64,000 bases of DNA from an uncultured Caulobacterales bacterium (lineage in GTDB: Bacteria; Pseudomonadota; Alphaproteobacteria; Caulobacterales; Maricaulaceae). The translations under genes and the position numbers were made by a program. Each line of letters starts with the position of its first letter. The stretch's first letter is position 1. The notes under the pieces were generated by a model. The model was not told the origin of the DNA. It did not search any database and saw nothing but the letters and a program-made list of their open reading frames with translations. This document shows positions 46,316 through 54,432 of the stretch, piece after piece. Location of the stretch: NCBI GenBank assembly GCA_947503715.1, contig CANNER010000001.1:620001-684000 (forward strand), in the 5' to 3' direction.

Positions 46316-46708
46316 ATGTCAAACAAAACGCCCATCCAGATCGTTTATGACGGAGAATGCCCGTTCTGTACCCGCTATGCGAAGATGCTTCGTCTCAGGG
46401 AATCCTATGATGTCGACCTGATAGACGCGCGCGGCGATCATCCGATTATTGCCGAGATAACGGCGCGGAAACTCGACTTGGACGAAGGCATGGTCGTGAA
46501 ATTGGACGGACAGTATTTCTATGGCGGTGACGCGGTGAACCGTCTGGCGATCCTGACGGATGAACGTGGGGCGTTTCGCACATTGGGGAAATGGGTGTTT
46601 GAGAGTCCGACGAGGAGCAAGTTCCTCTATCCGTTTTTGCGATTTGGTCGGAATACGACGCTGAAGCTTATGGGCTCCAAAAAGATTAATAATATCGCTG
46701 AGGATTAA
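46316..46708 (+). CDS. DCC family (DUF393) thiol-disulfide oxidoreductase-like protein
   Basis: A 130-residue protein starting IQIVYDGECPFCTRYAKML, the DCC family signature with its CPFC motif, followed by the DARGDHPIIAE segment. Members are thioredoxin-fold proteins of unclear redox function. I chose the ATG at 46316, since an in-frame ATG at 46253 adds 21 atypical residues. It ends convergently on dprA with a 4-base overlap. Confidence 0.78.
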   Translation: MSNKTPIQIVYDGECPFCTRYAKMLRLRESYDVDLIDARGDHPIIAEITARKLDLDEGMVVKLDGQYFYGGDAVNRLAILTDERGAFRTLGKWVFESPTRSKFLYPFLRFGRNTTLKLMGSKKINNIAED

Positions 46709-47802
46709 CCCAGCGCGACGCGACCATCCGGCTCCACAACAATCTCGCCGTTCAAGTCCATTTCCAAGAGCACGGCATTGACGATGGGTGTCGGCAATCC
46801 TGACGCCCTGACAATATCATCTCGCGGCGTCGGTGTGGGTGAGAGCAGGGCGCGAATGACCGGACCGGCTTTGCGAATATCGGCTGCGGCGGCTTGCACA
46901 TCAAAGCGCGGCGCATCGAATCCGTTGCGCGGCTCCTCCATCTCCAATGTTCTTAGTCCACTAAGAATATTGAGCACATCCTCCGCGCTCTCAATCAAAT
47001 GCGCGCCCTGCCGGATGAGGCGGTTACAGCCCTTTGTGCGCGGGTCTAGTGGGGAGCCGGGGGCCGCCATGACTTCGCGGTTTTGTTCCAGCGCATAGCG
47101 CGCCGTGATGAGTGTGCCCGACCGTTCCGCCGCTTCAATCACCACGACCCCGCGTGAGAGGCCGGAGATAATTCTGTTGCGACGCGGGAAATCGCGGGCT
47201 GTCGCGCGGTAGCCGAGCGGACTTTCACTGACGATCGCGCCGTTTTCGCGAATGGCGTGGTAGAGGTCCGTATTGTCGCGGGGATAGATGTGGTCGACGC
47301 CCCCACCCAGAACGGCGGCGGTCCCCGTTTCAATCGACGCGGCATGTGCCGCCGCATCAATACCGCGCGCGAGGCCGGAAACGACCGTCTGTCCCGCGCG
47401 GCCTAACTCCCCCGCCAGTGTACCTGCAAAGCGTTGTCCAATCGCGGAGGCATTTCGAGACCCGATGATAGCAACGCAAGGTTTGTTGAGGAGGGATGCA
47501 TCGCCCAAGACAGAAATTACGGGCGGCGGCGGGTCGAGCGCGCGTAAATATCGCGGAAAATCCGGCTCCACGGCGCAAATCAGGCGCACGCCCATTTGAT
47601 CGGAATACATCATTTCCCGATCAACCTGCTCATTTGTCGGCACGGAAAGTGGTTTCTTACGGATGAGTGAGGGCAGGGCGTCAATCGCTGTCGCCGCATC
47701 GCCATAGCGGTTGATGAGGTCCCGAAACGCGACGGGGCCGACATTGCGAGTCCGGATCAGGCGCAGCCAGTCACGGCGTTCGGTAAAGGAAAGCTCAGGC
47801 AC
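46705..47802 (-). CDS. dprA: DNA-processing protein DprA
   Basis: A 365-residue DprA that loads RecA on incoming single-stranded DNA during natural transformation. The Rossmann-like core shows VAIIGSRNASAIGQRFAG, VVSGLARGIDAAAHAASI, and PLGYRATARDFPRRNRIISG. The C-terminal winged helix region follows. It is 3 bases after plsY, with topA further downstream, a typical alphaproteobacterial order. Confidence 0.94.
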   Translation of the reverse strand: MPELSFTERRDWLRLIRTRNVGPVAFRDLINRYGDAATAIDALPSLIRKKPLSVPTNEQVDREMMYSDQMGVRLICAVEPDFPRYLRALDPPPPVISVLGDASLLNKPCVAIIGSRNASAIGQRFAGTLAGELGRAGQTVVSGLARGIDAAAHAASIETGTAAVLGGGVDHIYPRDNTDLYHAIRENGAIVSESPLGYRATARDFPRRNRIISGLSRGVVVIEAAERSGTLITARYALEQNREVMAAPGSPLDPRTKGCNRLIRQGAHLIESAEDVLNILSGLRTLEMEEPRNGFDAPRFDVQAAAADIRKAGPVIRALLSPTPTPRDDIVRASGLPTPIVNAVLLEMDLNGEIVVEPDGRVALG

Positions 47803-47805
47803 GAC

Positions 47806-48405
47806 TTAGCTTTGCTCTTTTGTCTTCTTCTGGCCAATCTTGCTTTCCTCACCGCGGATGAGACGTCCCATATTTTCGCGGTGCCGCCAGAGAATAACGA
47901 CCGCCATAAAACTGGACATGATTGCGGCCGCATTTGGCACGAGGAACCAAGCAGCCGCACTTGCAATCACACAGGCCAGTAAAGCACCGAGTGAGGAGAG
48001 ACGCGTGATGACAGCCGTGCCCAACCAGACAATCGCGGCGACAATGGCTACGGGCCAAGCCAGCGCAAAGAGACCGCCGAAGAATGTCGCAACACCCTTA
48101 CCGCCTTTGAACTTCAACCAGACGGGATAGCAGTGTCCAACTAACGCTGCCGCCGCCGCGATATAGCCCAGCGGTGCACCCATATAATGCTGAACCAGCC
48201 ATCCTGTCAGTCCGGCCTTCGCCGCGTCCAGCAAGAGCGTAATCGCCGCAATATCTTTACGCCCCGTCCGCAAAACATTCGTCGCACCGATATTTCCGGA
48301 CCCAATCTTACGAATATCGCCCTGACCGGATGCCATAGCGAGGAGGAGGCCGAAGGGGATAGAACCTGCGAGATAGCCGATGACAATTGCGATGAGAGTT
48401 TCCAT
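47806..48405 (-). CDS. plsY: Glycerol-3-phosphate acyltransferase PlsY
   Basis: A 199-residue inner-membrane enzyme that transfers an acyl group from acyl-phosphate to glycerol-3-phosphate, the first step of phospholipid synthesis. The conserved loops are present: AGSIPFGLLLA, the GSGNIGATNVLRTG motif and KFKGGKGVATFFG. Five membrane helices are expected. It leads a plsY-dprA unit. Confidence 0.94.
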   Translation of the reverse strand: METLIAIVIGYLAGSIPFGLLLAMASGQGDIRKIGSGNIGATNVLRTGRKDIAAITLLLDAAKAGLTGWLVQHYMGAPLGYIAAAAALVGHCYPVWLKFKGGKGVATFFGGLFALAWPVAIVAAIVWLGTAVITRLSSLGALLACVIASAAAWFLVPNAAAIMSSFMAVVILWRHRENMGRLIRGEESKIGQKKTKEQS

Positions 48406-48788
48406 GGGAGTGAAGTGCTATCCGACGGGAAGGGAGTCAACTTTTGTGTTCAAGGTGAGCTTAGGCTTATTTTCCAGGTTCCCATTGTATAGTAAAAGCA
48501 GATCTAAGCTGAGTGTCTTAAAACACCCAAAATACGCCGCTGGTAAGGTTTGCTGCTACCCTTGATTCTCTCAGAATTGACTATTCAATACACCTCCAAC
48601 GCGCTGACGCCAGACACAGAGCGCTGTGGCAATTACCTGCGGGGAAGTAATTCGTCGAGTTATGGATGCAGAACATTGACATTCTCCAATCGGGATATCT
48701 ACGAAGGCATTCTTCAGCATAGGAAGCCAAAATAATCCACCTCCGCTCCCTAACGAAACGCATCCGTGATCAACTAGGAGTATAGGAT
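48406..48788. other. Intergenic stretch without a recognised gene
   Basis: About 380 bases between plsY and the unknown secreted protein. Short open frames on both strands lack binding sites and have implausible composition. I see no tRNA, terminator or repeat. Together with the transposase scrap at 49784 it frames the 48789-49775 gene, so this whole stretch may be imported DNA. Confidence 0.4.
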
Positions 48789-49775
48789 TTAAGGTGTTGG
48801 GCATGGATCGGTAATTTGTATGAAGCTTCCCTGCGTCTTACGGCAAGTCATGGCTATCTCATAGCGCGTTAAAAAGCGCTCAAATTGTAACAATTGCAAC
48901 TCCGTATGGGACTGAATGTCGTCAATATCGGTAATCGTCCCGTCATCTGGCAAAGCCAATTGAGCCTGCATATAAGGCTTGGCCCGCTCTACGCTGGCGG
49001 CGGCCTTTTCAAAGATCGGCATACTCGCCAGGTCTCCTCGATACTTTTGGGCATCATTGCCCGCTGAGATCAGTTGCGTGGCGGCTTTTTTGTATAGCTC
49101 TCCAAGCGCAGATGTCAGACGCGCATTTTGCTCGGTACAGACTTTTTTAAGGGCCTTAATCCTATCCGCGACGGCTGTGATCTCCTTAGGTTTCATACCA
49201 TCTGCGGAATCTTCTAGGAAATCGGCCTCATTTGCTGCGCGCTCTTGCTGATCTTGGGCATAGGGACAGCTTGTCATATCCGGCGCGATTAAAGCTGACA
49301 TGTCCTCGCCAGAGGCGGCCAATTTAACAAAAGCCGGCGCGATAACATCCTCTAAATATCCGGTCACCCTGAAATGGGTATAAAGAGGTTTTGTGCTGCC
49401 ATCCGGTTGTTTAATCAGTGTTTCCTTTGATTTATCATAGTTGAGATCGTTCAAGGACACGGCCCTCATGACATATTGCAAGATGTCTTTTTTCTGTTTT
49501 GGGGTTTGCGCAGCGGCATAGACCCGCAAGAGTAACCCTGCCGCCAGCCCCTGCGCATTGTAACGGTCAGGGCAATACACGCTCGCATCGCGCCCGACTG
49601 CAAAGACTTGGTTTGGATCGAGCTGCTGGCCCGCATCAATTTGTAAGGTCATGTTATAGGCGATTTGCTCGACGGTGACCGGACAATTATCGGTGACTTG
49701 CGCAGGCGCTCTAACAGGCGAAATAGCCACCGCCATGATGGCCAAGCCCGACAGAATAGAGATTTTACGAAACAT
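48789..49775 (-). CDS. Secreted protein of unknown function
   Basis: A 328-residue protein with a signal peptide (MFRKISILSGLAIMAVAIS..., likely cleaved around APAQ). The mature part has several scattered cysteines (DNCPVT, VYCPDRY, TSCPYAQD, KVCTEQ, TCRKTQG, DPCPTP) that could pair in the periplasm, and mostly helical content. I recognise no domain. It stands alone, beside an IS66 transposase remnant and a gene-free gap, so horizontal acquisition is possible. Confidence 0.65.
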   Translation of the reverse strand: MFRKISILSGLAIMAVAISPVRAPAQVTDNCPVTVEQIAYNMTLQIDAGQQLDPNQVFAVGRDASVYCPDRYNAQGLAAGLLLRVYAAAQTPKQKKDILQYVMRAVSLNDLNYDKSKETLIKQPDGSTKPLYTHFRVTGYLEDVIAPAFVKLAASGEDMSALIAPDMTSCPYAQDQQERAANEADFLEDSADGMKPKEITAVADRIKALKKVCTEQNARLTSALGELYKKAATQLISAGNDAQKYRGDLASMPIFEKAAASVERAKPYMQAQLALPDDGTITDIDDIQSHTELQLLQFERFLTRYEIAMTCRKTQGSFIQITDPCPTP

Positions 49776-49783
49776 GTTAGCCC

Positions 49784-49921
49784 CTAAATTTTAACCGTTT
49801 CACCTTCCTCGACATAGTTCCAAGGCATCAGATTGTCGAGGTCTGAGTGTTTGAAGTCTTGAATATTGGCCAAAGTATGTGTCCGCCAGTTTTGTGAGTT
49901 AACTGCGCAAAGTTGAGCGGC
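49784..49921 (-). mobile_element. IS66-family transposase C-terminal remnant
   Basis: In one frame of the minus strand, 45 codons read AAQLCAVNSQNWRTHTLANI followed by QDFKHSDLDNLMPWNY and a short tail. This follows the pattern of the extreme C-terminus of IS66 TnpC (a KLNGVDPQAWLxDVL... then LDxLLPWNW). A stop (TAA at 49922-49924) blocks the frame upstream, and nothing else of the element is recognisable. It is a decayed scrap lying just upstream of the 48789-49775 gene. Confidence 0.6.
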
Positions 49922-49943
49922 TTAAAATCGCTTAAATAAGGAC

Positions 49944-49966
49944 GCTGATCAAATATCAGCTTTTTT
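49944..49966 (+). terminator. Hairpin with T-run, rightward
   Basis: GCTGAT-caaat-ATCAGC followed by six T residues. It has the form of a rho-independent terminator on the plus strand, but no plus-strand gene ends nearby; it may belong to the lost part of the IS66 element. Confidence 0.4.
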
Positions 49967-50072
49967 AAAACCCCATATAAGAAAACCGCGAATTATTCGG
50001 GTGCTTATGCCCAATCTCACGTGGCATCGCACGGCCTTTGGGGCTCGCGATCAATTATGTCATTAAGAAAAT

Positions 50073-50146
50073 TGGAGGTACCACCCGGAATCGAACCGGG
50101 GTACACGGATTTGCAATCCGGTGCGTAACCACTCCGCCATGGTACC
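50073..50146 (-). tRNA. tRNA-Cys (GCA)
   Basis: A 74-nt tRNA on the minus strand with encoded CCA. The acceptor stem GGTACCA/TGGTACC pairs fully, the anticodon loop is TTGCAAA (anticodon GCA), the T-loop is GGTTCGATTCC, and the discriminator base is U, a cysteine identity element. It stands alone, not in a tRNA cluster. Confidence 0.96.
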
Positions 50147-50265
50147 TCGCGTGGTGGGAGGCCAGCCTATAATCAAACCGCCCGTCGTCCGCAATAGCTG
50201 ATTGCGGCCTTTGACGGTGGGGGCTATAGCGCTGTCAAATATTGACCCAAGCGAGTCCCTTTAAC

Positions 50266-50931
50266 ATGACTGATGCCGTTCTTCCCAGAAACCCGATGCG
50301 GGACGCCATGATTGAATCTCAGATTCGCGTGGCCGATGTGACAGAGCTGGATATCTTGCGCGCGTTTCGCCAGACGCCGCGGGAGCTGTTTGTGCCGACC
50401 TCCAAAAAAGCGCTCGCCTATGCTGACCGCAATATTGAAACGGATGAGGGGCGTATCATGTTGGCCCCGCGTGATCTGGCGAAATTGGTACAGGCTGCGG
50501 ATATTGAGGCCACAGATGTCGTTCTCGATATCGCCTGCGGGCGTGGATATTCGACGGCCATCCTGGCACAGCTGGCCGATACAGTTGTTGGCCTAGAATC
50601 CACGGATGAAGCGGTTGACCGCGCGACAGAGCTTCTTGTGGATATTGATATTTCTAATGCCGCCATTGTTAAAGGTGATTTGAAATCCGGTGCCACCGAA
50701 CATGGGCCTTTCAACGTTATTTTCGTAAATGGCGCCCTGCCAGTTGTTCATCAACCGTGGTTCTCGCAACTCGCGGATGGGGGACGATTGGTTTGTATCA
50801 TACAGAACGGGCCAGTTGGTCATGCAACAGTTTTCCGCAAGTCAGGTGAAGCCGTTGGCGAGCGCGTTGTGTTCGACTCCAACGCCTCTTTCCTGCCAGG
50901 TTTTGAGCCTAAGCCCGCCTTTACGTTTTGA
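50266..50931 (+). CDS. pcm: Protein-L-isoaspartate O-methyltransferase family protein
   Basis: A 221-residue class I methyltransferase. MIESQIRVADVTELDILRAF and LFVP form the family N-terminal region, and VVLDIACGRGYSTAILAQL is the S-adenosylmethionine motif I. The alphaproteobacterial members next to tolC often lack proven repair activity, so substrate is unverified. An ATG at 50266 is preferred over a TTG at 50242. It lies upstream of tolC, a conserved pairing. Confidence 0.88.
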   Translation: MTDAVLPRNPMRDAMIESQIRVADVTELDILRAFRQTPRELFVPTSKKALAYADRNIETDEGRIMLAPRDLAKLVQAADIEATDVVLDIACGRGYSTAILAQLADTVVGLESTDEAVDRATELLVDIDISNAAIVKGDLKSGATEHGPFNVIFVNGALPVVHQPWFSQLADGGRLVCIIQNGPVGHATVFRKSGEAVGERVVFDSNASFLPGFEPKPAFTF

Positions 50932-51041
50932 TTTGACCCCTTCAGGACTGCATAGGTGTATTGCTGCAGTCATTAGGTACAATTTAACCGTGATACGATT
51001 ATAGAGGCTTTAAATCCCGTCTGTGTGTCGAAAGCTCTCTC

Positions 51042-52757
51042 GTGTCCTTAAAAATCTGTCTTTCTACTCTTCTTATCAGCACTTGCGCTTTGGTTGCTAT
51101 CCCTGAGACGGCCTCTGCCGAAGATCTGCAATCCGCATTGGTCTCGGTATATAATAAAAACCCGCGACTTCTGGCCGAACGGGCACGCCTGCGCGAGGTC
51201 GATGAAAATTATATTCAGGCCCGCGCGCAGGGGCGTTTTACGATTTCTGGAAGTGGCTCTTATTCTAAGGCCTGGATCGAAACTCCGGCGCAGGACAGTT
51301 TTTTCGGTCCGCCAGCGGAGGGGACAAATACTGAATATGGCGCGCCAAAACAGGGGGCCGTTCAGGTCGTTCAACCGCTTTATCAAGGCGGGCGGGTTAA
51401 AGCCCTGAAGCGTCAGGCGAAACTGGGTATTTTATCCGCCCGCGAAGGTTTGCGGGCACAGGAAAATAATATTTTTACCGCTGCCGCCAATGCCTATGTG
51501 GATGTTTTGCGGGACGAAGAGGCCGCCCGTATCCGTCGAAACAATGTCCGCGTTTTGTCCCGCCAGTTACAGGCCGCCACGGATCGTTTCGATGTGGGTG
51601 AGGGAACGCGGACCGATATTGCGCAATCCGAATCACGACTCGCGCTGTCCGAAGCGGGCCTTGCGCAGGCCGATGCACAACTCGCCGCGTCACGTGCCTC
51701 TTATTTTCGGATTGTCGGACGTTTGCCGCGTGATTTGTCTCAACCTCCAGAATTTATTATACCGCCTACCTTGCAGGACGCCATAACAGCCGCCCGCGAT
51801 AATAACCCGCAGCTGATGGCCGCTTATTACAATGAAGCGTCGTCCCGGGCAGCGATTGACGTCGCCAAAGCAGCGGGTCGTCCAGTGGTCTCTTTGAATG
51901 GTAGCTTATCACGCAGCCGTGATCAGCTCTTAGGATTTAATGAGTCGGATAATGCAGCCCTTACAGCGAATATAACGATTCCGATTTATTCCGGCGGGCA
52001 GAACCAGTCTCGCGTCAGACAGGCCAAACACGCCAAGACACGGCTGGCATTTGAGACGCGTGATACGGAACTCGCGGTGGATCAAACTATCACGCAAATT
52101 TGGGCGCAATTGGAAGCCGCGCGTATCGTTCTTGACACGTCAGAGCGTCAACAGCGCGCTGCCGAAGTTGCTTTTGAGGGTGTGACACTAGAACAAACGG
52201 TCGGGACGCGGACACAACTGGATGTTTTGGATGCGGAGCAGGAAGTGCTGAATGCGCGGCTTTCTGTTGTGAATGCACAGCGTGAACTGAATTCCGCGAC
52301 TTACAGCCTGCTTTCCACAATTGGCGTATTCGATGCTGAGGGCATTCGCTTGGACGTTGACCGTTATCAGCCGGAACAGAATTTAGATGCCATTTCCTAT
52401 GACGGTTTGGCCGAAGCGGCTGATGCTTATGTGCCGGAATTCGTTCAAAAGATCGGACGCCAGGTCCCGAATATTGTGAATGATGCGGTTGGTGTGCCGG
52501 TGACTTTGATTGGAAAATCGGACCTCGGTGAATCTCTGGATAATTTGGGTGATAGGCTTGGCGGTATTGGTACGGATGCCAAGGAAGCGCTGGATTATAT
52601 CAGTAATCAGGATCCCGAATATGACCCGCGCCTGCGCACGGATAATCCTGAGATCATCATTGAACCGATTGAGCCGGCATCGGCACCGCCTTACGATCCG
52701 CTCTTAGACGGGGATGCGGACGGCGTCGTGGATCCTGAGTTTAAAGTTAAAGACTGA
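51042..52757 (+). CDS. tolC: TolC family outer membrane efflux protein
   Basis: A 571-residue outer membrane channel with a signal peptide (cleavage near TASA-EDLQ, about residue 26). The paired helical OEP repeats follow, with QVVQPLYQGGRVKALKRQAK and ANITIPIYSGGQNQSRVRQAK marking the two internal halves. It forms the exit duct for type I secretion and RND pumps. The start is a GTG at 51042. About 100 residues are appended after the second repeat, ending in an acidic/proline-rich tail. Confidence 0.9.
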   Translation: MSLKICLSTLLISTCALVAIPETASAEDLQSALVSVYNKNPRLLAERARLREVDENYIQARAQGRFTISGSGSYSKAWIETPAQDSFFGPPAEGTNTEYGAPKQGAVQVVQPLYQGGRVKALKRQAKLGILSAREGLRAQENNIFTAAANAYVDVLRDEEAARIRRNNVRVLSRQLQAATDRFDVGEGTRTDIAQSESRLALSEAGLAQADAQLAASRASYFRIVGRLPRDLSQPPEFIIPPTLQDAITAARDNNPQLMAAYYNEASSRAAIDVAKAAGRPVVSLNGSLSRSRDQLLGFNESDNAALTANITIPIYSGGQNQSRVRQAKHAKTRLAFETRDTELAVDQTITQIWAQLEAARIVLDTSERQQRAAEVAFEGVTLEQTVGTRTQLDVLDAEQEVLNARLSVVNAQRELNSATYSLLSTIGVFDAEGIRLDVDRYQPEQNLDAISYDGLAEAADAYVPEFVQKIGRQVPNIVNDAVGVPVTLIGKSDLGESLDNLGDRLGGIGTDAKEALDYISNQDPEYDPRLRTDNPEIIIEPIEPASAPPYDPLLDGDADGVVDPEFKVKD

Positions 52758-52908
52758 TTTTTAAACTTTTCAAAATTCTCCACTGAATTGAGTCGAGGCC
52801 CGTCTGGACAAGTCAGACGTGTTGTCTTAACCATTTAGAGATAAATGAGGTTGTCGGGGGACTGCCTTGACGGGCAAATCAGCCTAAAATGCAGGAATAT
52901 GAGGGTTT

Positions 52909-54333
52909 ATGTCTGAACAGACGCCAAGTTCACCGGATAATCTTCAGGATAACGGCGTGTCTTCGGGTGAGCCGAGCATGGAAGATATTCTGGCCTCTAT
53001 TCGGAAAATTATATCTGAGGACGAACCCGTTGCCATGGAGTCGCCGGAAGATGTATTTGTGGACCTGAAATCCGATGCGGAAATTGAGACCGTGGAGGTG
53101 GATTTTGAAGATCTGAATACAGTCGATGATCCGCTTGCCGTGGCCGAGACTGTTGACGCAGAACAAACGCTTGTTGATTTAGATGTAGAAGCGGTTCTCT
53201 CAGATATGAATCTTGCCGACGCGTCAGAGGATGTGAAACCTGACGAAAACATCCTCGATATGCTTGGTATGGAAATTCCGCTGGAAGCCGATGCACCGGA
53301 GGCGGAGATCGAAACTTACACAGCCCGGTCCGAAGACTTAGCGCCACCTATGTCAGATAAGTCTGATACGGATGAGATGGATGCCTTACTCGACGGTATC
53401 CTCCTCGCGCCGGATGAAGATCTGGGCGATGTTGAAGAGACAGCGCCACAGGCCGCAACTGTTGACAATGATCCAGATCTTGAATTGGTCAAAACGCTGA
53501 TGGCGGATCTATCCGATGATCAAGGGCTCGGTCTCGAGACAGATGATGACCTCGATTCGCTTCTCGCTATTCCGGAAATCGAAGCTGAAGCTGTGCAAGA
53601 GCTTGTAGAGTCAGATGAACCTGAGGTCGCAGAGGAAATTGAAGAAGATATTCTCAGCGATATTCTGAATATGACGCTGGATGACGAGATAAAGTCCCAT
53701 CCCGAAGATCTGGACATTGCCACTGATCTCGTGACGCCCGACACTGTTGCGGCGGATGAATTGGCTAATCTTGAAGCCAATGATATTGCTGAGCAGATTG
53801 AAACAGCCGAGACGGCGGACGAGCTTCCATCTCTTGCTGATATTGCCGCGGCGGCCCAAGCCGATGCGGTTGAAGCTGAAACAGCTGCCGTATCTGCGCC
53901 TAACCCCTTGGCTGCGACCGCTGGTCTGGCGGCCGCAGGGGCAGGTCTTGCAGCTTTGGGTGCAACGGCGTTGGGCAATGAGCCCGTTTCCGAAAATGCC
54001 GCTGACCCTCAAGATATTACGCCAACCCTTTCGACTCAAACTGAAACACCAGAACCCGTGCCGCCCTCAAAGGAGCCTTCCATGCCCGTTCAAGCCGTAA
54101 ATACTGATACTATCCTCGACGACGTAACTGAATCCGCCGCCGCTGGCGCTTTCGCGGAACTCAATTCCGTCGTCGAAGAAAAGGCCGTCTTTAACGAGCG
54201 CGGCCCGCGCATCGGCGACCTCGTACAGGAAGCCCTTCGCCCTATGCTCAAAGATTGGCTCGACGCTAATCTGAAAGGCATTGTCGAGCGCGCGGTGGCC
54301 AAAGAGGTCAAACGCATCTCGTCGGGGAAGTAG
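52909..54333 (+). CDS. popZ: PopZ-type polar organising protein (DUF2497)
   Basis: A 474-residue protein with the two conserved ends of PopZ. The N-terminal helix is EPSMEDILASIRKIISEDE at 21-39, and the C-terminal segment (RGPRIGDLVQEALRPMLKDW through VAKEVKRI, about 429-471) drives oligomerisation. Between lies a very long acidic, low-complexity region. PopZ forms a polar matrix that anchors the chromosome origin. Caulobacter PopZ is about 177 residues, so the linker is greatly extended. Confidence 0.88.
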   Translation: MSEQTPSSPDNLQDNGVSSGEPSMEDILASIRKIISEDEPVAMESPEDVFVDLKSDAEIETVEVDFEDLNTVDDPLAVAETVDAEQTLVDLDVEAVLSDMNLADASEDVKPDENILDMLGMEIPLEADAPEAEIETYTARSEDLAPPMSDKSDTDEMDALLDGILLAPDEDLGDVEETAPQAATVDNDPDLELVKTLMADLSDDQGLGLETDDDLDSLLAIPEIEAEAVQELVESDEPEVAEEIEEDILSDILNMTLDDEIKSHPEDLDIATDLVTPDTVAADELANLEANDIAEQIETAETADELPSLADIAAAAQADAVEAETAAVSAPNPLAATAGLAAAGAGLAALGATALGNEPVSENAADPQDITPTLSTQTETPEPVPPSKEPSMPVQAVNTDTILDDVTESAAAGAFAELNSVVEEKAVFNERGPRIGDLVQEALRPMLKDWLDANLKGIVERAVAKEVKRISSGK

Positions 54334-54389
54334 GGGAAAGCCACCCCTTCAATTTTCTGCTGAGGTGGGCTAAGCCCGCCGAAATACTA

Positions 54390-54416
54390 CCCGTTCCTAT
54401 TACAGGGGCGGGTTTT
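54390..54416 (+). terminator. Probable terminator between popZ and valS
   Basis: CCCGTTCC and GGGGCGGG pair in an 8-bp stem with two G-U pairs, a TATTACA loop and a short T-run (TTTT). It lies 57 bases after popZ and just before the valS start, so it may act partially. Confidence 0.5.
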
Positions 54417-54432
54417 GCTTTGGAATTATATC

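Noticed and set aside
48571-48804. Minus-strand frame of 77 codons near the unknown secreted gene
   Set aside because: It begins inside the preceding stop region without a binding site and has no recognisable pattern.
52801-52908. CtrA binding site upstream of popZ
   Set aside because: TTAACC is present at about 52829 but no second TTAA half-site lies at the required 7-base spacing.
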